A stretch of DNA of 64,000 nucleotides from Methylophilus sp. 13 (GCF_015354335.1 NZ_JADKYR010000001.1:186001-250000), one strand, 5' to 3'. Positions 8,697 to 18,367 are shown, counted from the first letter of the stretch. Notes: a model not told the origin generated them from the letters alone. Made by a program: numbers and translations.

Positions 8697-10277
8697 TTAT
8701 GGGCTTGTCCGCGATTGCGACAACTTATATTCAATCGCATCCTTCAAGGCCAGCCAGGATGCCTGAATGATGTCAGAAGAAACACCGATGGTCGTCCAGT
8801 TGCTTTGCTGATCGGTAGACTCTATCAACACACGCACCTTCGCTGCCGTGGCCAGATTGGAGTCCAGCACCCGCACTTTGTAATCCACCAGCTTGATTTC
8901 ATCGATGGCCGGATAAAACGGCTGCAGCGCCTTGCGCATGGCCTTGTCCAGGGCATTCACGGGACCATCACCCTGAGCGGTTGCGCTGGTTTCCTGGCCA
9001 TTCACGCTGACGTGTATCGTCACCGAGGAATTCAACCCATCCGCTGACGGTTCATAAATATTGACATGGTATTGCTTGAGGCTGAAAAACGGCTTGAACT
9101 TGCCCAGTAATTTCTGCATCAGCAAGTCAAACGAGCTCTCGGCATTTTCAAACTGATACCCTTCATGCTCCAGTGCTTTCAGTTGCTCCAGGATATTCAC
9201 TGCCGCTTGAGACTCTTTGGTCAGGCTAGGATCAATTTGTTGCAACTTGCGCAAAATCGCCCCGCGCCCCGCGACTTCAGAGACCAGAATATGTCTCTCA
9301 TTGCCAACCATGCCAGGGTTGATGTGCTCATAAGATTTCGGATTCTTATTCACTGCATCAATATGCATGCCGCCCTTGTGTGCAAAGGCATCCTGCCCGA
9401 CATAAGGCGCCTTGTCGTTAAACGCAACATTGGCGACTTCACTGACAAAGCGTGCGGCGGCCGTCAACCCGGATAATTGCGACTCTGAAATACAGGCCAA
9501 ACCCAGTTTTAGCTGCACATTAGGGATAATCGACACCAGGTTGGCGTTACCACAGCGCTCACCGATACCGTTGATGGTGCCTTGCACCTGCATGGCGCCA
9601 GCCTGCACAGCAGCCACCGAGTTGGCGACCGCCATTTCACAGTCGTTATGGCAATGAATGCCAATCTGCACTGCAGGGAAACGGTTCACCACTGTTTGCG
9701 TGATGCTGAATACCTCGTTCGGGAAAGTGCCGCCATTGGTATCACATAAGGCCAACACATCCGCCCCAGCGTCTACCGCGGCTTGCAATGTCTGCATGGC
9801 ATAGTCAGCATTGGCTTGATAGCCATCGTAAAAATGCTCGGCGTCAAACACCACCTCTTTGCCTTGCGCCTTGAGGTAGGCAATGGTATCGGCAATCATG
9901 GCCAGGTTTTCGTCTAGCGTCGTACGCAGAATGTCAGTGACCTGGTAATCCCAACTCTTGCCAAAAATGGCCACCGCCGTTGTGTTGGCTGATAACAGTG
10001 ACTGCAAATTTTTGTCTTCTGCTGCGGTAATGCCAATGCGGCGTGTACTGCCAAACGCAATAATTTTGGCATGCTGCAGATGGAGCTCGCCGACGCGGGC
10101 AAAAAACTCGAGGTCTTTCGGGTTAGAGCCAGGATTACCGGCCTCAATGTAGCCGATGCCCAACTGGTCCAGACGCTGAACCACCTTGAGTTTATCCTCA
10201 ACCGAAAAAGACACTCCCTGCGCTTGCGCGCCATCGCGCAAGGTAGAGTCGTAGGCAATGACGCGTCGATGAGCCAT
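8697..10277 (-). CDS. cimA: (R)-citramalate synthase
   Basis: Condenses pyruvate and acetyl-CoA to citramalate, starting the threonine-independent route to 2-oxobutyrate and isoleucine. The 526-residue protein has the HMG-CoA-lyase-like TIM barrel (DSTLRDGAQAQGVSFS near the N-terminus, ALCDTNGGTFPNEV, IGIHCHNDCEMAVANS, HKGGMHIDAV). It ends in a LeuA-type regulatory domain (about residues 400-520). HIDAV and overall length favour CimA over 2-isopropylmalate synthase. It starts six bases after the argG stop, so it is probably in one transcript with the arg genes. LeuCD and LeuB encoded upstream could supply the next steps. Confidence 0.92.
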   Translation of the reverse strand: MAHRRVIAYDSTLRDGAQAQGVSFSVEDKLKVVQRLDQLGIGYIEAGNPGSNPKDLEFFARVGELHLQHAKIIAFGSTRRIGITAAEDKNLQSLLSANTTAVAIFGKSWDYQVTDILRTTLDENLAMIADTIAYLKAQGKEVVFDAEHFYDGYQANADYAMQTLQAAVDAGADVLALCDTNGGTFPNEVFSITQTVVNRFPAVQIGIHCHNDCEMAVANSVAAVQAGAMQVQGTINGIGERCGNANLVSIIPNVQLKLGLACISESQLSGLTAAARFVSEVANVAFNDKAPYVGQDAFAHKGGMHIDAVNKNPKSYEHINPGMVGNERHILVSEVAGRGAILRKLQQIDPSLTKESQAAVNILEQLKALEHEGYQFENAESSFDLLMQKLLGKFKPFFSLKQYHVNIYEPSADGLNSSVTIHVSVNGQETSATAQGDGPVNALDKAMRKALQPFYPAIDEIKLVDYKVRVLDSNLATAAKVRVLIESTDQQSNWTTIGVSSDIIQASWLALKDAIEYKLSQSRTSP

Positions 10278-10282
10278 AAGAA

Positions 10283-11506
10283 TTATTTTTTACGGCTGTG
10301 CAAGTTGGCTGCAATACGCATGCGCAAAGCATTCAACTTGATAAATCCGCCGGCATCTTTCTGGTCATAAGCGCCTTTGTCATCCTCAAACGTCGCAATG
10401 GTCGAGTCAAACAACGAATCAGTTTTGCTGTCACGGCCAACCACAATCACGTTGCCTTTGTACAACTTCACGCGCACCCAGCCATTCACCGTCGCCTGGG
10501 TATGGTCGATCAAAGTTTGCAAGGCAACTCGCTCTGGGCTCCACCAGTAGCCGTTATAGATCAGGCTGGCGTAACGTGGCATCAAATCATCCTTCAAGTG
10601 CGCCACTTCGCGGTCCAGCGTAATACTTTCAATCGCACGGTGCGCTTTCAGAATAATGGTACCGCCTGGAGTTTCGTAGCAACCACGGGACTTCATACCT
10701 ACATAGCGGTTTTCCACCAGGTCAAGACGACCCACACCATGTTTGCCACCCAAGCGGTTCAGCTCAGCCAGAATCTCGTGTGCTTTCATGGATTTGCCAT
10801 TAAGCGCAACAATGTCACCCTGTTTGAACTCAAGGTCCAGATATTCGGGTGCGTCTGGCGCTTTTTCAGGGGATACGGTCCAGCGCCACATGTCTTCCTC
10901 GGCTTCCGCTGCCGGGTCTTCCAGGTGACGGCCTTCGTAGGAAATATGCAACAGGTTAGCATCCATTGAATAAGGGCTGCCGCCTTGCTTGTGCTTCATC
11001 TCAACCGGGATGCCATGTTTTTCGGCATAGGTCAGCAGTTTTTCACGGGACAGCAGATCCCATTCACGCCATGGGGCGATAATTTTGATGTTGGGATTCA
11101 AGGCATAGGCACCCAGCTCAAAACGCACCTGGTCGTTACCCTTGCCGGTGGCACCATGCGAAATAGCATCCGCTTTGGTTTCGTTGGCAATTTCAATCAG
11201 GCGTTTGGCAATGAGCGGACGCGCAATCGAGGTCCCAAGCAAATATTCACCTTCGTAAACGGTGTTGGCACGGAACATCGGGAACACAAAATCACGCACA
11301 AACTCTTCACGCAGGTCATCAATATAGATTTCGTTTACACCAAATTTTTTGGCTTTTTCGCGCGCGGGCTCCAGCTCTTCACCCTGACCAAGGTCAGCAG
11401 TAAAGGTGACCACCTCACATTGATAAGTGTCCTGCAACCATTTCAGAATCACGGAAGTGTCCAGGCCGCCAGAATAGGCCAATACGGCTTTTTTAATATC
11501 GCTCAT
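10283..11506 (-). CDS. argG: Argininosuccinate synthase
   Basis: ATP-dependent joining of citrulline and aspartate to argininosuccinate. The 407-residue protein starts with the PP-loop [15 protein letters not shown]. It continues with the family blocks [45 protein letters not shown] and [15 protein letters not shown]. Length is typical of the short bacterial type. It lies between argF (267 bases upstream, with a repeat-rich spacer) and cimA (five bases downstream). Confidence 0.97.
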   Translation of the reverse strand: MSDIKKAVLAYSGGLDTSVILKWLQDTYQCEVVTFTADLGQGEELEPAREKAKKFGVNEIYIDDLREEFVRDFVFPMFRANTVYEGEYLLGTSIARPLIAKRLIEIANETKADAISHGATGKGNDQVRFELGAYALNPNIKIIAPWREWDLLSREKLLTYAEKHGIPVEMKHKQGGSPYSMDANLLHISYEGRHLEDPAAEAEEDMWRWTVSPEKAPDAPEYLDLEFKQGDIVALNGKSMKAHEILAELNRLGGKHGVGRLDLVENRYVGMKSRGCYETPGGTIILKAHRAIESITLDREVAHLKDDLMPRYASLIYNGYWWSPERVALQTLIDHTQATVNGWVRVKLYKGNVIVVGRDSKTDSLFDSTIATFEDDKGAYDQKDAGGFIKLNALRMRIAANLHSRKK

Positions 11507-11591
11507 TGAAGTTGTATTTCCATAAAAAATATTTTTACCTCACAGCTAACGAGATAAAGAGAAAATCTGTAAAAGCACTTTTTCTCTGTGA

Positions 11592-11725
11592 CCTCTTTGT
11601 TCTCTGTGGCTAACACATGTTTTTGGCGTCACATTTGTTGTCACGCCAGTCTGGCACGCTTAATTTCAACGTCGTGTCAGAGTGAACCTATAAAAAACAA
11701 TTTTTTGCCACAGAGATCACAGAGG
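11592..11725. repeat. Inverted CACAGAG-type dispersed repeat pair
   Basis: GCCACAGAGATCACAGAGG at 11707-11725 and the same motif with two changes in the opposite orientation at 11592-11610 face each other in the argF-argG spacer (11507-11773). Related CTCTGTG and TTTCTGTGGTG fragments flank them. I recall that CCACAGAGN-type sequences are dispersed in many proteobacterial genomes; I could not check copy number. The pair can form a cruciform or RNA hairpin between the two arg genes. Confidence 0.7.
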
Positions 11726-11773
11726 GCAAGGAGAAAACCACCTTGAAACACTCTGGGTTTCTGTGGTGAAAAA

Positions 11774-12688
11774 TCAAACTTTGCCCAACAACAAATATTC
11801 CATCAGCGCTTTTTGCGTGTGCAGTCTGTTCTCGGCTTCGTCCCAGACCACGCTTTGCGCGCCATCAATGACCTCGGCCGAAACTTCTTCACCACGGTGT
11901 GCAGGCAAACAGTGCATAAACACGGCATCGGCTTTTGCGACCTTCATCATGTCAACGTCGACTTGCCAATCGGCAAAGTCTTTGCGGCGCTCTTCGTTTT
12001 CGGCCTCAAAGCCCATGCTGGTCCAGACATCGGTCGTGACCAGATCGGCGCCGAGAGCAGCCTCCATCGGGTCAGCAAATGACTCGAAATGATCCGTGCC
12101 GTACAAGTTAGCGCGCTCTGGTTCGACTTCATAGCCAGGCGGGGTCGATACATGCACATTAAAGTCCAGCACTTCTGCCGCCTGCAACCAGGTGTTACAG
12201 ACGTTATTGCTGTCGCCAATCCAGGCAACGGTTTTACCCTGGATTGAGCCTCTGTGCTCGATAAAGGTAAAAATATCCGCCAGGATCTGGCATGGGTGAT
12301 ATTCGTTGGTCAGACCATTGATCACCGGCACGCGCGAGTTTTGCGCAAAACGCTCAATGATGCTTTGCTCAAACGTGCGGATCATAACGATGTCACTCAT
12401 GCGCGAAATCACCTGTGCCGCATCTTCTACCGGCTCGCCACGCCCCAGTTGCGAGTCACGGGTGTTGAGATAGATGGCTGAGCCGCCCAGTTGCTGCATG
12501 CCAGCTTCAAAAGACAAGCGGGTACGCGTACTGGCTTTTTCAAAAATCATGACCAGCGTGCGATCGACCAGCGGCCAATATTGCTTGTAATCCTTGAATT
12601 GCGATTTAATCCATTTGGCACGGGTAAAGATGTGCTCTATCTCGTCGCGTGTCAGGTCATTAAATTGCAAAAAATGTTTAATACTCAT
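11774..12688 (-). CDS. argF: Ornithine carbamoyltransferase
   Basis: Makes citrulline from ornithine and carbamoyl phosphate. The 304-residue protein has the carbamoyl-phosphate loop ASTRTRLSFE, the NGLTNEYHPCQILAD region, AWIGDSNNVCNTW, and the ornithine/catalytic motif MHCLPAHRGEE. It follows argD after 21 bases on the same strand. Confidence 0.97.
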   Translation of the reverse strand: MSIKHFLQFNDLTRDEIEHIFTRAKWIKSQFKDYKQYWPLVDRTLVMIFEKASTRTRLSFEAGMQQLGGSAIYLNTRDSQLGRGEPVEDAAQVISRMSDIVMIRTFEQSIIERFAQNSRVPVINGLTNEYHPCQILADIFTFIEHRGSIQGKTVAWIGDSNNVCNTWLQAAEVLDFNVHVSTPPGYEVEPERANLYGTDHFESFADPMEAALGADLVTTDVWTSMGFEAENEERRKDFADWQVDVDMMKVAKADAVFMHCLPAHRGEEVSAEVIDGAQSVVWDEAENRLHTQKALMEYLLLGKV

Positions 12689-12709
12689 GATGTGTAGACG
12701 CTTGCGTAA

Positions 12710-13900
12710 TCAAGCATTTGCCTTTAAGAAATTTAAAATCAGGGGCGTTAACCTGCTTACCAACTCATCTGCTTCCTGCTTATTCATGATCAGCGGTGGT
12801 AACAAACGAATCACTTTTTCTGAGGTGACGTTAATCAACAATTTGGCTGCCAACGCCTGCTTGACCAGCTCGGCACACGGCCTGTCGAGTTCAATGCCTA
12901 TCATCATGCCGGCATTGCGTACATTGACCACACCAGCCTCGCCTTTGAGCGCAAGCGTAAACTGTTCGCGAATATAGTCGCCAACCGTCTGTGCGTTTTC
13001 ACGTAATTGTTCTTCGGCAATGATGTTCAGCGTGGCCATGCCAGCGGCTGTGGCCAGCGGGTTCCCGCCAAAGGTAGAGCCATGCTTGCCAGGCGTAAAG
13101 GTTTCTGCAGCCACGCCACGTGCGACACAAGCACCAATTGGCACGCCTGAGCCCAAGCCTTTGGCCAATGTCATCACGTCCGGCAGGATGCCACTGTGCT
13201 GAAAAGCAAACCAAGTCCCGGTTCTGGCAATGCCTGACTGGACTTCATCCAGCATCAGCAACCAGCCATTGGCATCGCACAGCGCGCGTAAGCCTTGCAA
13301 ATAGGCTTTCAAACTGGCTGGAATATGAATCCCGCCCTCGCCTTGCACTGGCTCAACGAGAATAGCCACCACATTGTTTTTATGGGCTGCAATTGCTTTG
13401 ACGGCTTCAATATCATCAAAAGGCACGCGGACAAACCCGCTTACCAAGGGCTCAAAACCGGCTTGCACCTTACGGTTACCGGTCGCCGACAAAGTGGCCA
13501 TGGTCCTGCCATGAAAGCTTTGATCCATGACGATGATTTCAGGATGGTCTATGCCTTTGTTGTGTCCGTACAAACGCGCCAATTTAATCGCGGCCTCATT
13601 GGCTTCACAGCCTGAGTTACAGAAAAATACGCGATCCATGCCAGACAACTCGGCCACTTTGTCGGCCAACGCAGCTTGTTCTGCAATCTGGTAAATATTG
13701 GAGACATGGATCAGTTTGGCGATTTGTGCATTGAGCGCCGCTACAAATTTGGGATGGGTATGCCCCAAGCCATTCACCGCCACGCCAGACAGCGCATCCA
13801 GATAGCGATCACCGGCAGTGTCTGTGAGCCAGACGCCCTCACCTTTAACAAAGGTCACTGGCTGTCTGCCATAGGTGTTCATTAAATGTTCCGAATGCAT
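12710..13900 (-). CDS. argD: Acetylornithine aminotransferase
   Basis: Class-III PLP aminotransferase transferring an amino group to N-acetylglutamate semialdehyde (and possibly N-succinyl-diaminopimelate precursors). About 396 residues from MHSEHLMNTYGRQPV; AAGGG precedes this ATG at 13900, while an upstream in-frame ATG at 13924 falls against the terminator. Seen: FFCNSGCEANEAAIKLAR, HGRTMATLSATG, LMLDEVQSGIARTG, and the PLP lysine in TLAKGLGSGVPIGA. First gene of argD-argF-argG-cimA. Confidence 0.95.
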   Translation of the reverse strand: MHSEHLMNTYGRQPVTFVKGEGVWLTDTAGDRYLDALSGVAVNGLGHTHPKFVAALNAQIAKLIHVSNIYQIAEQAALADKVAELSGMDRVFFCNSGCEANEAAIKLARLYGHNKGIDHPEIIVMDQSFHGRTMATLSATGNRKVQAGFEPLVSGFVRVPFDDIEAVKAIAAHKNNVVAILVEPVQGEGGIHIPASLKAYLQGLRALCDANGWLLMLDEVQSGIARTGTWFAFQHSGILPDVMTLAKGLGSGVPIGACVARGVAAETFTPGKHGSTFGGNPLATAAGMATLNIIAEEQLRENAQTVGDYIREQFTLALKGEAGVVNVRNAGMMIGIELDRPCAELVKQALAAKLLINVTSEKVIRLLPPLIMNKQEADELVSRLTPLILNFLKANA

Positions 13901-13922
13901 TTCAAACCCTTTTTCAAAAAAC

Positions 13923-13946
13923 AAAAACGGCGGCTTAAGCCGCCGT
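13923..13946 (-). terminator. Rho-independent terminator
   Basis: The perfect ten-base arms ACGGCGGCTT / AAGCCGCCGT (13927-13946) are followed on the minus strand by a T tract. It ends the transcript of the gene at 13963-14454, right before the argD start. Confidence 0.9.
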
Positions 13947-13962
13947 AAACGTCTTAAACCCG

Positions 13963-14454
13963 CTAAAACCCTAATACGGCTCGATGACTCAACCCATTGG
14001 CCATAAAAAACAGCATGGGCAAGGAAAGCATCAAGTTCGTGCGTGAGGCCAGCATGGCAACACGTCTTGGATTGTTTTTCGCCTGTTCATCGGCTGCCAC
14101 CATGCCAAGTATTTTTTTCTGATTGGGCCAAATCAGCACCCAAACATTAAACAGCATAATGGTCCCCAGCCAGGCGCCCACACCAATCAATTCAAACCCG
14201 CCTCGCAAGGCGAACGCATCGGTAAAATGTGGGCCCAACAATGCCGCACCCGCCAGCCAAGTCACCACAGCAGACCAACGAAACCACAGTAAGGCACGTG
14301 GCGCGATATGTTTGTTAATACCCGCAGCCGTACCGTCTGCTGCGGCCGCTTTCAAGCCTGCCATTTGCACCAGATTAAAATAATAAAGCAGGCCCACCCA
14401 GGTAATGCCTGCCAATACATGAAACCATCTTGCGAGTGCCGGAACCAGTTCCAT
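13963..14454 (-). CDS. Urate hydroxylase PuuD-like membrane domain protein
   Basis: A 163-residue multi-helix membrane protein starting MELVPALARWFHVLAGITWVG. It resembles the N-terminal membrane part of the PuuD family (DUF989), with conserved HVLAGITWVGLLYYFN, WFRWSAVVTWLAGA, and NVWVLIWPNQKKILG. Family members carrying a C-terminal cytochrome c domain oxidise urate; that domain is absent, so urate oxidation cannot be assumed. The His and Arg residues in the helices could bind heme (inference). The start follows GGAGG that lies inside the end of an upstream 34-codon gene, indicating coupled translation. Confidence 0.75.
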   Translation of the reverse strand: MELVPALARWFHVLAGITWVGLLYYFNLVQMAGLKAAAADGTAAGINKHIAPRALLWFRWSAVVTWLAGAALLGPHFTDAFALRGGFELIGVGAWLGTIMLFNVWVLIWPNQKKILGMVAADEQAKNNPRRVAMLASRTNLMLSLPMLFFMANGLSHRAVLGF

Positions 14455-14458
14455 CGTA

Positions 14459-14563
14459 TCAGCCTCCTGCAACCACAAAATTTTTGAGGAAAAAAACCAG
14501 CGCCAGCGTGAGCAATACACCAGAGAGAACGGATCCTGCAACAGATTCCAACGGATTTTTCAT
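14459..14563 (-). CDS. Small membrane peptide (34 residues), uncharacterised
   Basis: ATG at 14561-14563 opens MKNPLESVAGSVLSGVLLTL, then ALVFFLKNFVVAGG and a stop. It is a single hydrophobic helix with a short charged N-terminus. AAAGGG/GGGG lies upstream. The final codons GCA GGA GGC supply the ribosome site of the next gene, which begins four bases after this stop. Such tight coupling supports a real gene. The product could be an accessory subunit of the PuuD-like membrane protein (inference). Confidence 0.6.
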   Translation of the reverse strand: MKNPLESVAGSVLSGVLLTLALVFFLKNFVVAGG

Positions 14564-14989
14564 ATACACCCCAACCCTTTTGTGTTTTTAAGCCTGATCG
14601 GACTAGATCCGCATGGTGGCTATGCCGGCTAGCCACTCGCAAACATTTTCATGCGCCTAAATTTAGGTGTCTCAAGAGCATAACGACTGCCATGAGACAA
14701 CACCAAATCGGAAATTCAGATCAACGACCCAGTAAATCTTGTTCCAGTCAAATCCGGTTGAAGATAAACCCAAGCCAGGCTTGATTTTTTTGTGGTTTTG
14801 AACCTTTTTAATTTCATCCTTAAGCTTACCGTAAAAGCAATTTATTGACAAGTTAGCCCCAGGCTTATTGGCATGCGTCACGAAAGCATCAAGTTTAGAT
14901 GATACGCGTGGTTTTTCGATTTATAATGCGCGGCGTCAATATAATTTGCGCCCAATCTGCAGGCGCGACAATGAAGGGACACTCGCACC
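14564..14989. other. 426-base intergenic region with two palindromes
   Basis: No convincing gene; a 69-codon minus-strand frame here has no family features. It contains a hairpin GTGGCTA-7-TAGCCAC (14616-14636) and a perfect 12-base palindrome CCTAAATTTAGG (14656-14667). The upstream signals of mqo should lie toward 14990, and those of the small peptide gene at the left. Confidence 0.6.
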
Positions 14990-16477
14990 ATGGCAACAAC
15001 AGACATCGATGTCGTGCTGGTTGGCGGCGGCATTATGAGCGCAACGCTGGCGTCTCTATTGCATAGACTCGACCCGACCTTAAGCATATGCATGGTGGAG
15101 CAACTCGAAGACGTTGCGCTTGAAAGTTCTGATGCACTGAATAATGCAGGCACTGGCCATGCGGGGTATTGTGAGCTCAACTACACCCCCAAAAACCGGC
15201 AGGGAGAGATTCAGATTCGGCGCGCACTGGAGATCAACGCCGCCTTTGAGATGTCTCTGCAATATTGGTCTACCCTAACAAAAGAAGGGGTACTGCAAGC
15301 GGCAGCATTTATCCAGCGCGTCCCGCACCTGAGTGCGGTTTGGGGTGCAGAAGATGGTGCTTTTTTGCGTCAGCGATTTGAGTTATTGCAAGCACATCCT
15401 TTATTTGCAGAGATGCAGTGGAGCAACCAGCCGGAAACCCTGAACGAGTGGATGCCCCTGATGATGCGTGGCCGTGAAAGCGGCGTGCACATGTCTGCCA
15501 CACGCGTCGCCCATGGCTCGGATGTCAATTTTGGCGCACTGACAAGGCAGTTGGTGACTCACCTCAAGACACAAGCCAACTTTACCTTGCTCACCCAATC
15601 CCGCGTGACCAAGCTCAAGCAAGTGAACAAGCGCGAAAAACATCCCTGGCAAGTTCAAGTGCAGGATCTGGTCACCGGTAAAAAACAAACTCTGGAGGCC
15701 CAGTTTGTGTTTTTAGGTGCCGGCGGCGGCGCCTTGCCCTTGTTGCAGCAGTCGGGGATCCCTGAAGCGAATGGCTATGGCGGTTTTCCGGTCAGTGGCC
15801 AATGGTTGATTTGTAATGAACCCTCGCTGATCAACACTCATCATGCCAAGGTTTACAGCCAGGCTGCGGTCGGCGCACCACCCATGTCGGTGCCGCATCT
15901 GGATACGCGCATGATACAAGGCAAGCCTGCCCTGCTATTTGGGCCCTATGCCGGATTCACCACGCGCTTTCTCAAGCAAGGCTCGCGTTTCGACCTGGCC
16001 AAATCTGTCAAAGTCAGAAACATCAAGAGCCTGCTCGGTGCGGGCCGACACAATCTGGACCTGACCAAATACCTGATCAAGGAAGTGTTTCAAACACATG
16101 AGCAGCGCATGTCTGCCTTGCGCGTATTTCTGCCTGCGGCCGATAGCCAGCACTGGCAATTGGCGCACGCCGGGCAGCGGGTACAAATCATCAAGCGCTG
16201 CCATCAGCATTGGGGCAAACTCGAATTTGGCACTGAGATTGTGGCCAGCGCCGATGGCAGCCTGGCGGCCTTGCTCGGCGCTTCGCCTGGCGCATCGGTG
16301 AGCGTCCAGGCCATGCTGGATGTATTACAGCGCTGTTTTGCCAAACGCATGCAAAGCCAGACCTGGCAAGAGACGCTCAAGTCCATGCTTCCCTCCTATG
16401 GCGAATCATTGATTGACGATGCGCAACTGCTGGCACGTGTGCGTAGTGAAACCTTGAGTACCTTGCAACTGGGTTAG
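14990..16477 (+). CDS. mqo: Malate:quinone oxidoreductase
   Basis: FAD-dependent membrane-associated oxidation of malate to oxaloacetate with electrons passed to quinone. The 495-residue protein has the FAD fold DVVLVGGGIMSATLASLLHRL at the N-terminus, then LESSDALNNAGTGHAGYCELNYTP, GRESGVHMSATRVAHGSDVNFG, and VFLGAGGGALPLLQQSGIPE, all Mqo signatures. A GAAGGGA site lies ten bases before the ATG. It stands alone on the plus strand between minus-strand arg genes and a lipoprotein gene. Confidence 0.96.
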   Translation: MATTDIDVVLVGGGIMSATLASLLHRLDPTLSICMVEQLEDVALESSDALNNAGTGHAGYCELNYTPKNRQGEIQIRRALEINAAFEMSLQYWSTLTKEGVLQAAAFIQRVPHLSAVWGAEDGAFLRQRFELLQAHPLFAEMQWSNQPETLNEWMPLMMRGRESGVHMSATRVAHGSDVNFGALTRQLVTHLKTQANFTLLTQSRVTKLKQVNKREKHPWQVQVQDLVTGKKQTLEAQFVFLGAGGGALPLLQQSGIPEANGYGGFPVSGQWLICNEPSLINTHHAKVYSQAAVGAPPMSVPHLDTRMIQGKPALLFGPYAGFTTRFLKQGSRFDLAKSVKVRNIKSLLGAGRHNLDLTKYLIKEVFQTHEQRMSALRVFLPAADSQHWQLAHAGQRVQIIKRCHQHWGKLEFGTEIVASADGSLAALLGASPGASVSVQAMLDVLQRCFAKRMQSQTWQETLKSMLPSYGESLIDDAQLLARVRSETLSTLQLG

Positions 16478-16618
16478 TTTGCTGAACTAGCTCAGCAGGT
16501 CTGGCAACCCGGGATCGCACCACCCATTGCTGACGGCCATGCAAGCCAACAAAATTTGAATTTTCTGGACAATAGCGTGGTCCTGACTAGAGGACTTGTA
16601 AGAGAAAGCGAACTGTTT

Positions 16619-18367
16619 ATGTATTCCGGGATTGCCGACAAAACACTGTTTACCCTATTTGGCGCGGGCCTCACCGCTTTGTTTTTAGCCGGATGTCAGG
16701 CGGATGCCCATAAAGTGCAAGCCAGTGCCCCCGACTTTGGCGAGAACGTGTTTGTGCTCGACCCACAAATGCCGGCGGAAGAAGTGCAGGCCAGGCTGGA
16801 TGCCCTGTTCAAACAACAAGAAAGTAACCAGTTTGGGCCTGAACGCTATGCGGTATTGTTCAAACCGGGCGTCTACCATAACAAGATCAAGTTGGGCTTT
16901 TATACCCAACTCATGGGTCTGGGCCGCTACCCTGATGACGTCATGTTGCAGGGCGGGATTGAGGTCAAGGCCACCTGGCACGAAGAAGATGCCACACAAA
17001 ATTTCTGGCGTAGCGTAGAGAACCTGTCGGTGACGCCGGATAATGGCACCATGCAATGGGCGGTGTCGCAAGCTTCACCGCTACGCCGTCTGCATGTGCG
17101 TGGCAATATGTTGCTGGATGATAATGGCGGCTGGTCCAGTGGCGGCTTTATCGCTGACAGCCTGATTGACCAGCAAGTCAATTCGGGCACCCAGCAGCAA
17201 TGGTTAACCCGAAACAGCAACATTGGCAGCTGGACCAATGCCAACTGGAATATGGTATTTGTTGGCGTCAAGCATGCCCCGGATGCGTCGCATTGGCCTA
17301 ACCCACCCTATACCGACGTCCCGCAAACGCCTATCGTACGCGAGAAGCCGTTTTTGACAGTGACCGCGGCTGGTGAATACCAGGTTTACGTCCCACCCTT
17401 GCGTCAGCAGACGCAAGGCATCAGTTGGCAAGACGCCCACCTGGACGGCACGACGATTCCCTTGCGCCGTTTTTATATTGCCAAAGCGGCAACAGATAAC
17501 GCTGACAGCCTGAATGCGGCGCTTGCCAAAGGTCTGCATCTGTTGCTGACGCCGGGCATTTACCCGCTAGACAAAGCCCTCAACATTTCGCGCGCCAATA
17601 CCGTGGTGCTCGGCTTGGGCATCGCCACCCTGCTGCCTACGCATGGCAACCCCGCCATGCAAGTGCAAGATGTCGATGGCGTGATCCTTGGCGGCCTGCT
17701 GTTTGATGCAGGTGAGAAAAACAGTGAGGTGTTATTGCAAGTTGGCCAAAGCAAAACCGCCACCTCGCATGCCCAAAACCCGATCAGCCTGCATGATGTG
17801 TTTTTCCGGGTAGGCGGCGCCAGCGTGGGCAATGCCACGCATAGCGTCATCATCAATAGCAATCACGTGATTGGCGATAACTTGTGGGTATGGCGCGGCG
17901 ACCATGGCAACGGCATCGGCTGGTCTATGAATAAAACCAAGCATGGCATCGTGGTGAACGGGGATGATGTCACCATGTATGGCTTGTTTGTCGAGCACTT
18001 CCACGACTACCAAACCGTGTGGAATGGCGAAAATGGCGCCGTGTACTTTTACCAGAGTGAAGCGCCCTATGATGTCCCCAACCAGGCCAGCTGGATGAAT
18101 GGCAGCAGCAACGGCTTTGCCTCCTACAAGGTGGCTGATCACGTCACACAGCACAAGGCTATCGGCATGGGTGTGTACTGCTTTTTTAATGACAATCCGG
18201 AAGTCAAACTGACTAGCGCGATTGAGGCACCGCTGGGCGAACATATCCAGTTTGAGCGCATGACCAGCGTTTCGCTGGGCGGGACAGGCGAAATCACACA
18301 TGTGCTCAATACCAGTGGCGACGCTGCCAAACCAGGCAGTGAAGTGTCTCGCCTGTTGAAGCCTTAA
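16619..18367 (+). CDS. Lipoprotein with right-handed beta-helix-type body
   Basis: About 582 residues from MYSGIADKTLFTLF; an N-terminal membrane segment ends in the lipobox LAGC (Cys26), so a lipoprotein is likely. A 21-codon longer frame from 16556 would bury the signal. The mature part is rich in Gly, Asn, Asp and Trp with repeated short beta strands (HKVRG-like turns, LGLGIATLLPTHGN, GVILGGLLFDAG, NHVIGDNLWVWRGDHG). It resembles the pectate-lyase-superfamily beta-helix proteins sometimes mislabelled as adenylyl cyclase or coagulation-factor domain proteins. Substrate unknown; polysaccharide binding or cleavage is a guess from fold type. Confidence 0.6.
   Translation: MYSGIADKTLFTLFGAGLTALFLAGCQADAHKVQASAPDFGENVFVLDPQMPAEEVQARLDALFKQQESNQFGPERYAVLFKPGVYHNKIKLGFYTQLMGLGRYPDDVMLQGGIEVKATWHEEDATQNFWRSVENLSVTPDNGTMQWAVSQASPLRRLHVRGNMLLDDNGGWSSGGFIADSLIDQQVNSGTQQQWLTRNSNIGSWTNANWNMVFVGVKHAPDASHWPNPPYTDVPQTPIVREKPFLTVTAAGEYQVYVPPLRQQTQGISWQDAHLDGTTIPLRRFYIAKAATDNADSLNAALAKGLHLLLTPGIYPLDKALNISRANTVVLGLGIATLLPTHGNPAMQVQDVDGVILGGLLFDAGEKNSEVLLQVGQSKTATSHAQNPISLHDVFFRVGGASVGNATHSVIINSNHVIGDNLWVWRGDHGNGIGWSMNKTKHGIVVNGDDVTMYGLFVEHFHDYQTVWNGENGAVYFYQSEAPYDVPNQASWMNGSSNGFASYKVADHVTQHKAIGMGVYCFFNDNPEVKLTSAIEAPLGEHIQFERMTSVSLGGTGEITHVLNTSGDAAKPGSEVSRLLKP

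Noticed and set aside
14672-14881. 69-codon minus-strand frame before mqo
   Set aside because: No recognisable ribosome site or domain; composition looks random. Left as intergenic.
16556-16618. Upstream start for the beta-helix lipoprotein
   Set aside because: It would place 21 polar residues before the signal peptide and lipobox, which is unlikely for an exported lipoprotein.
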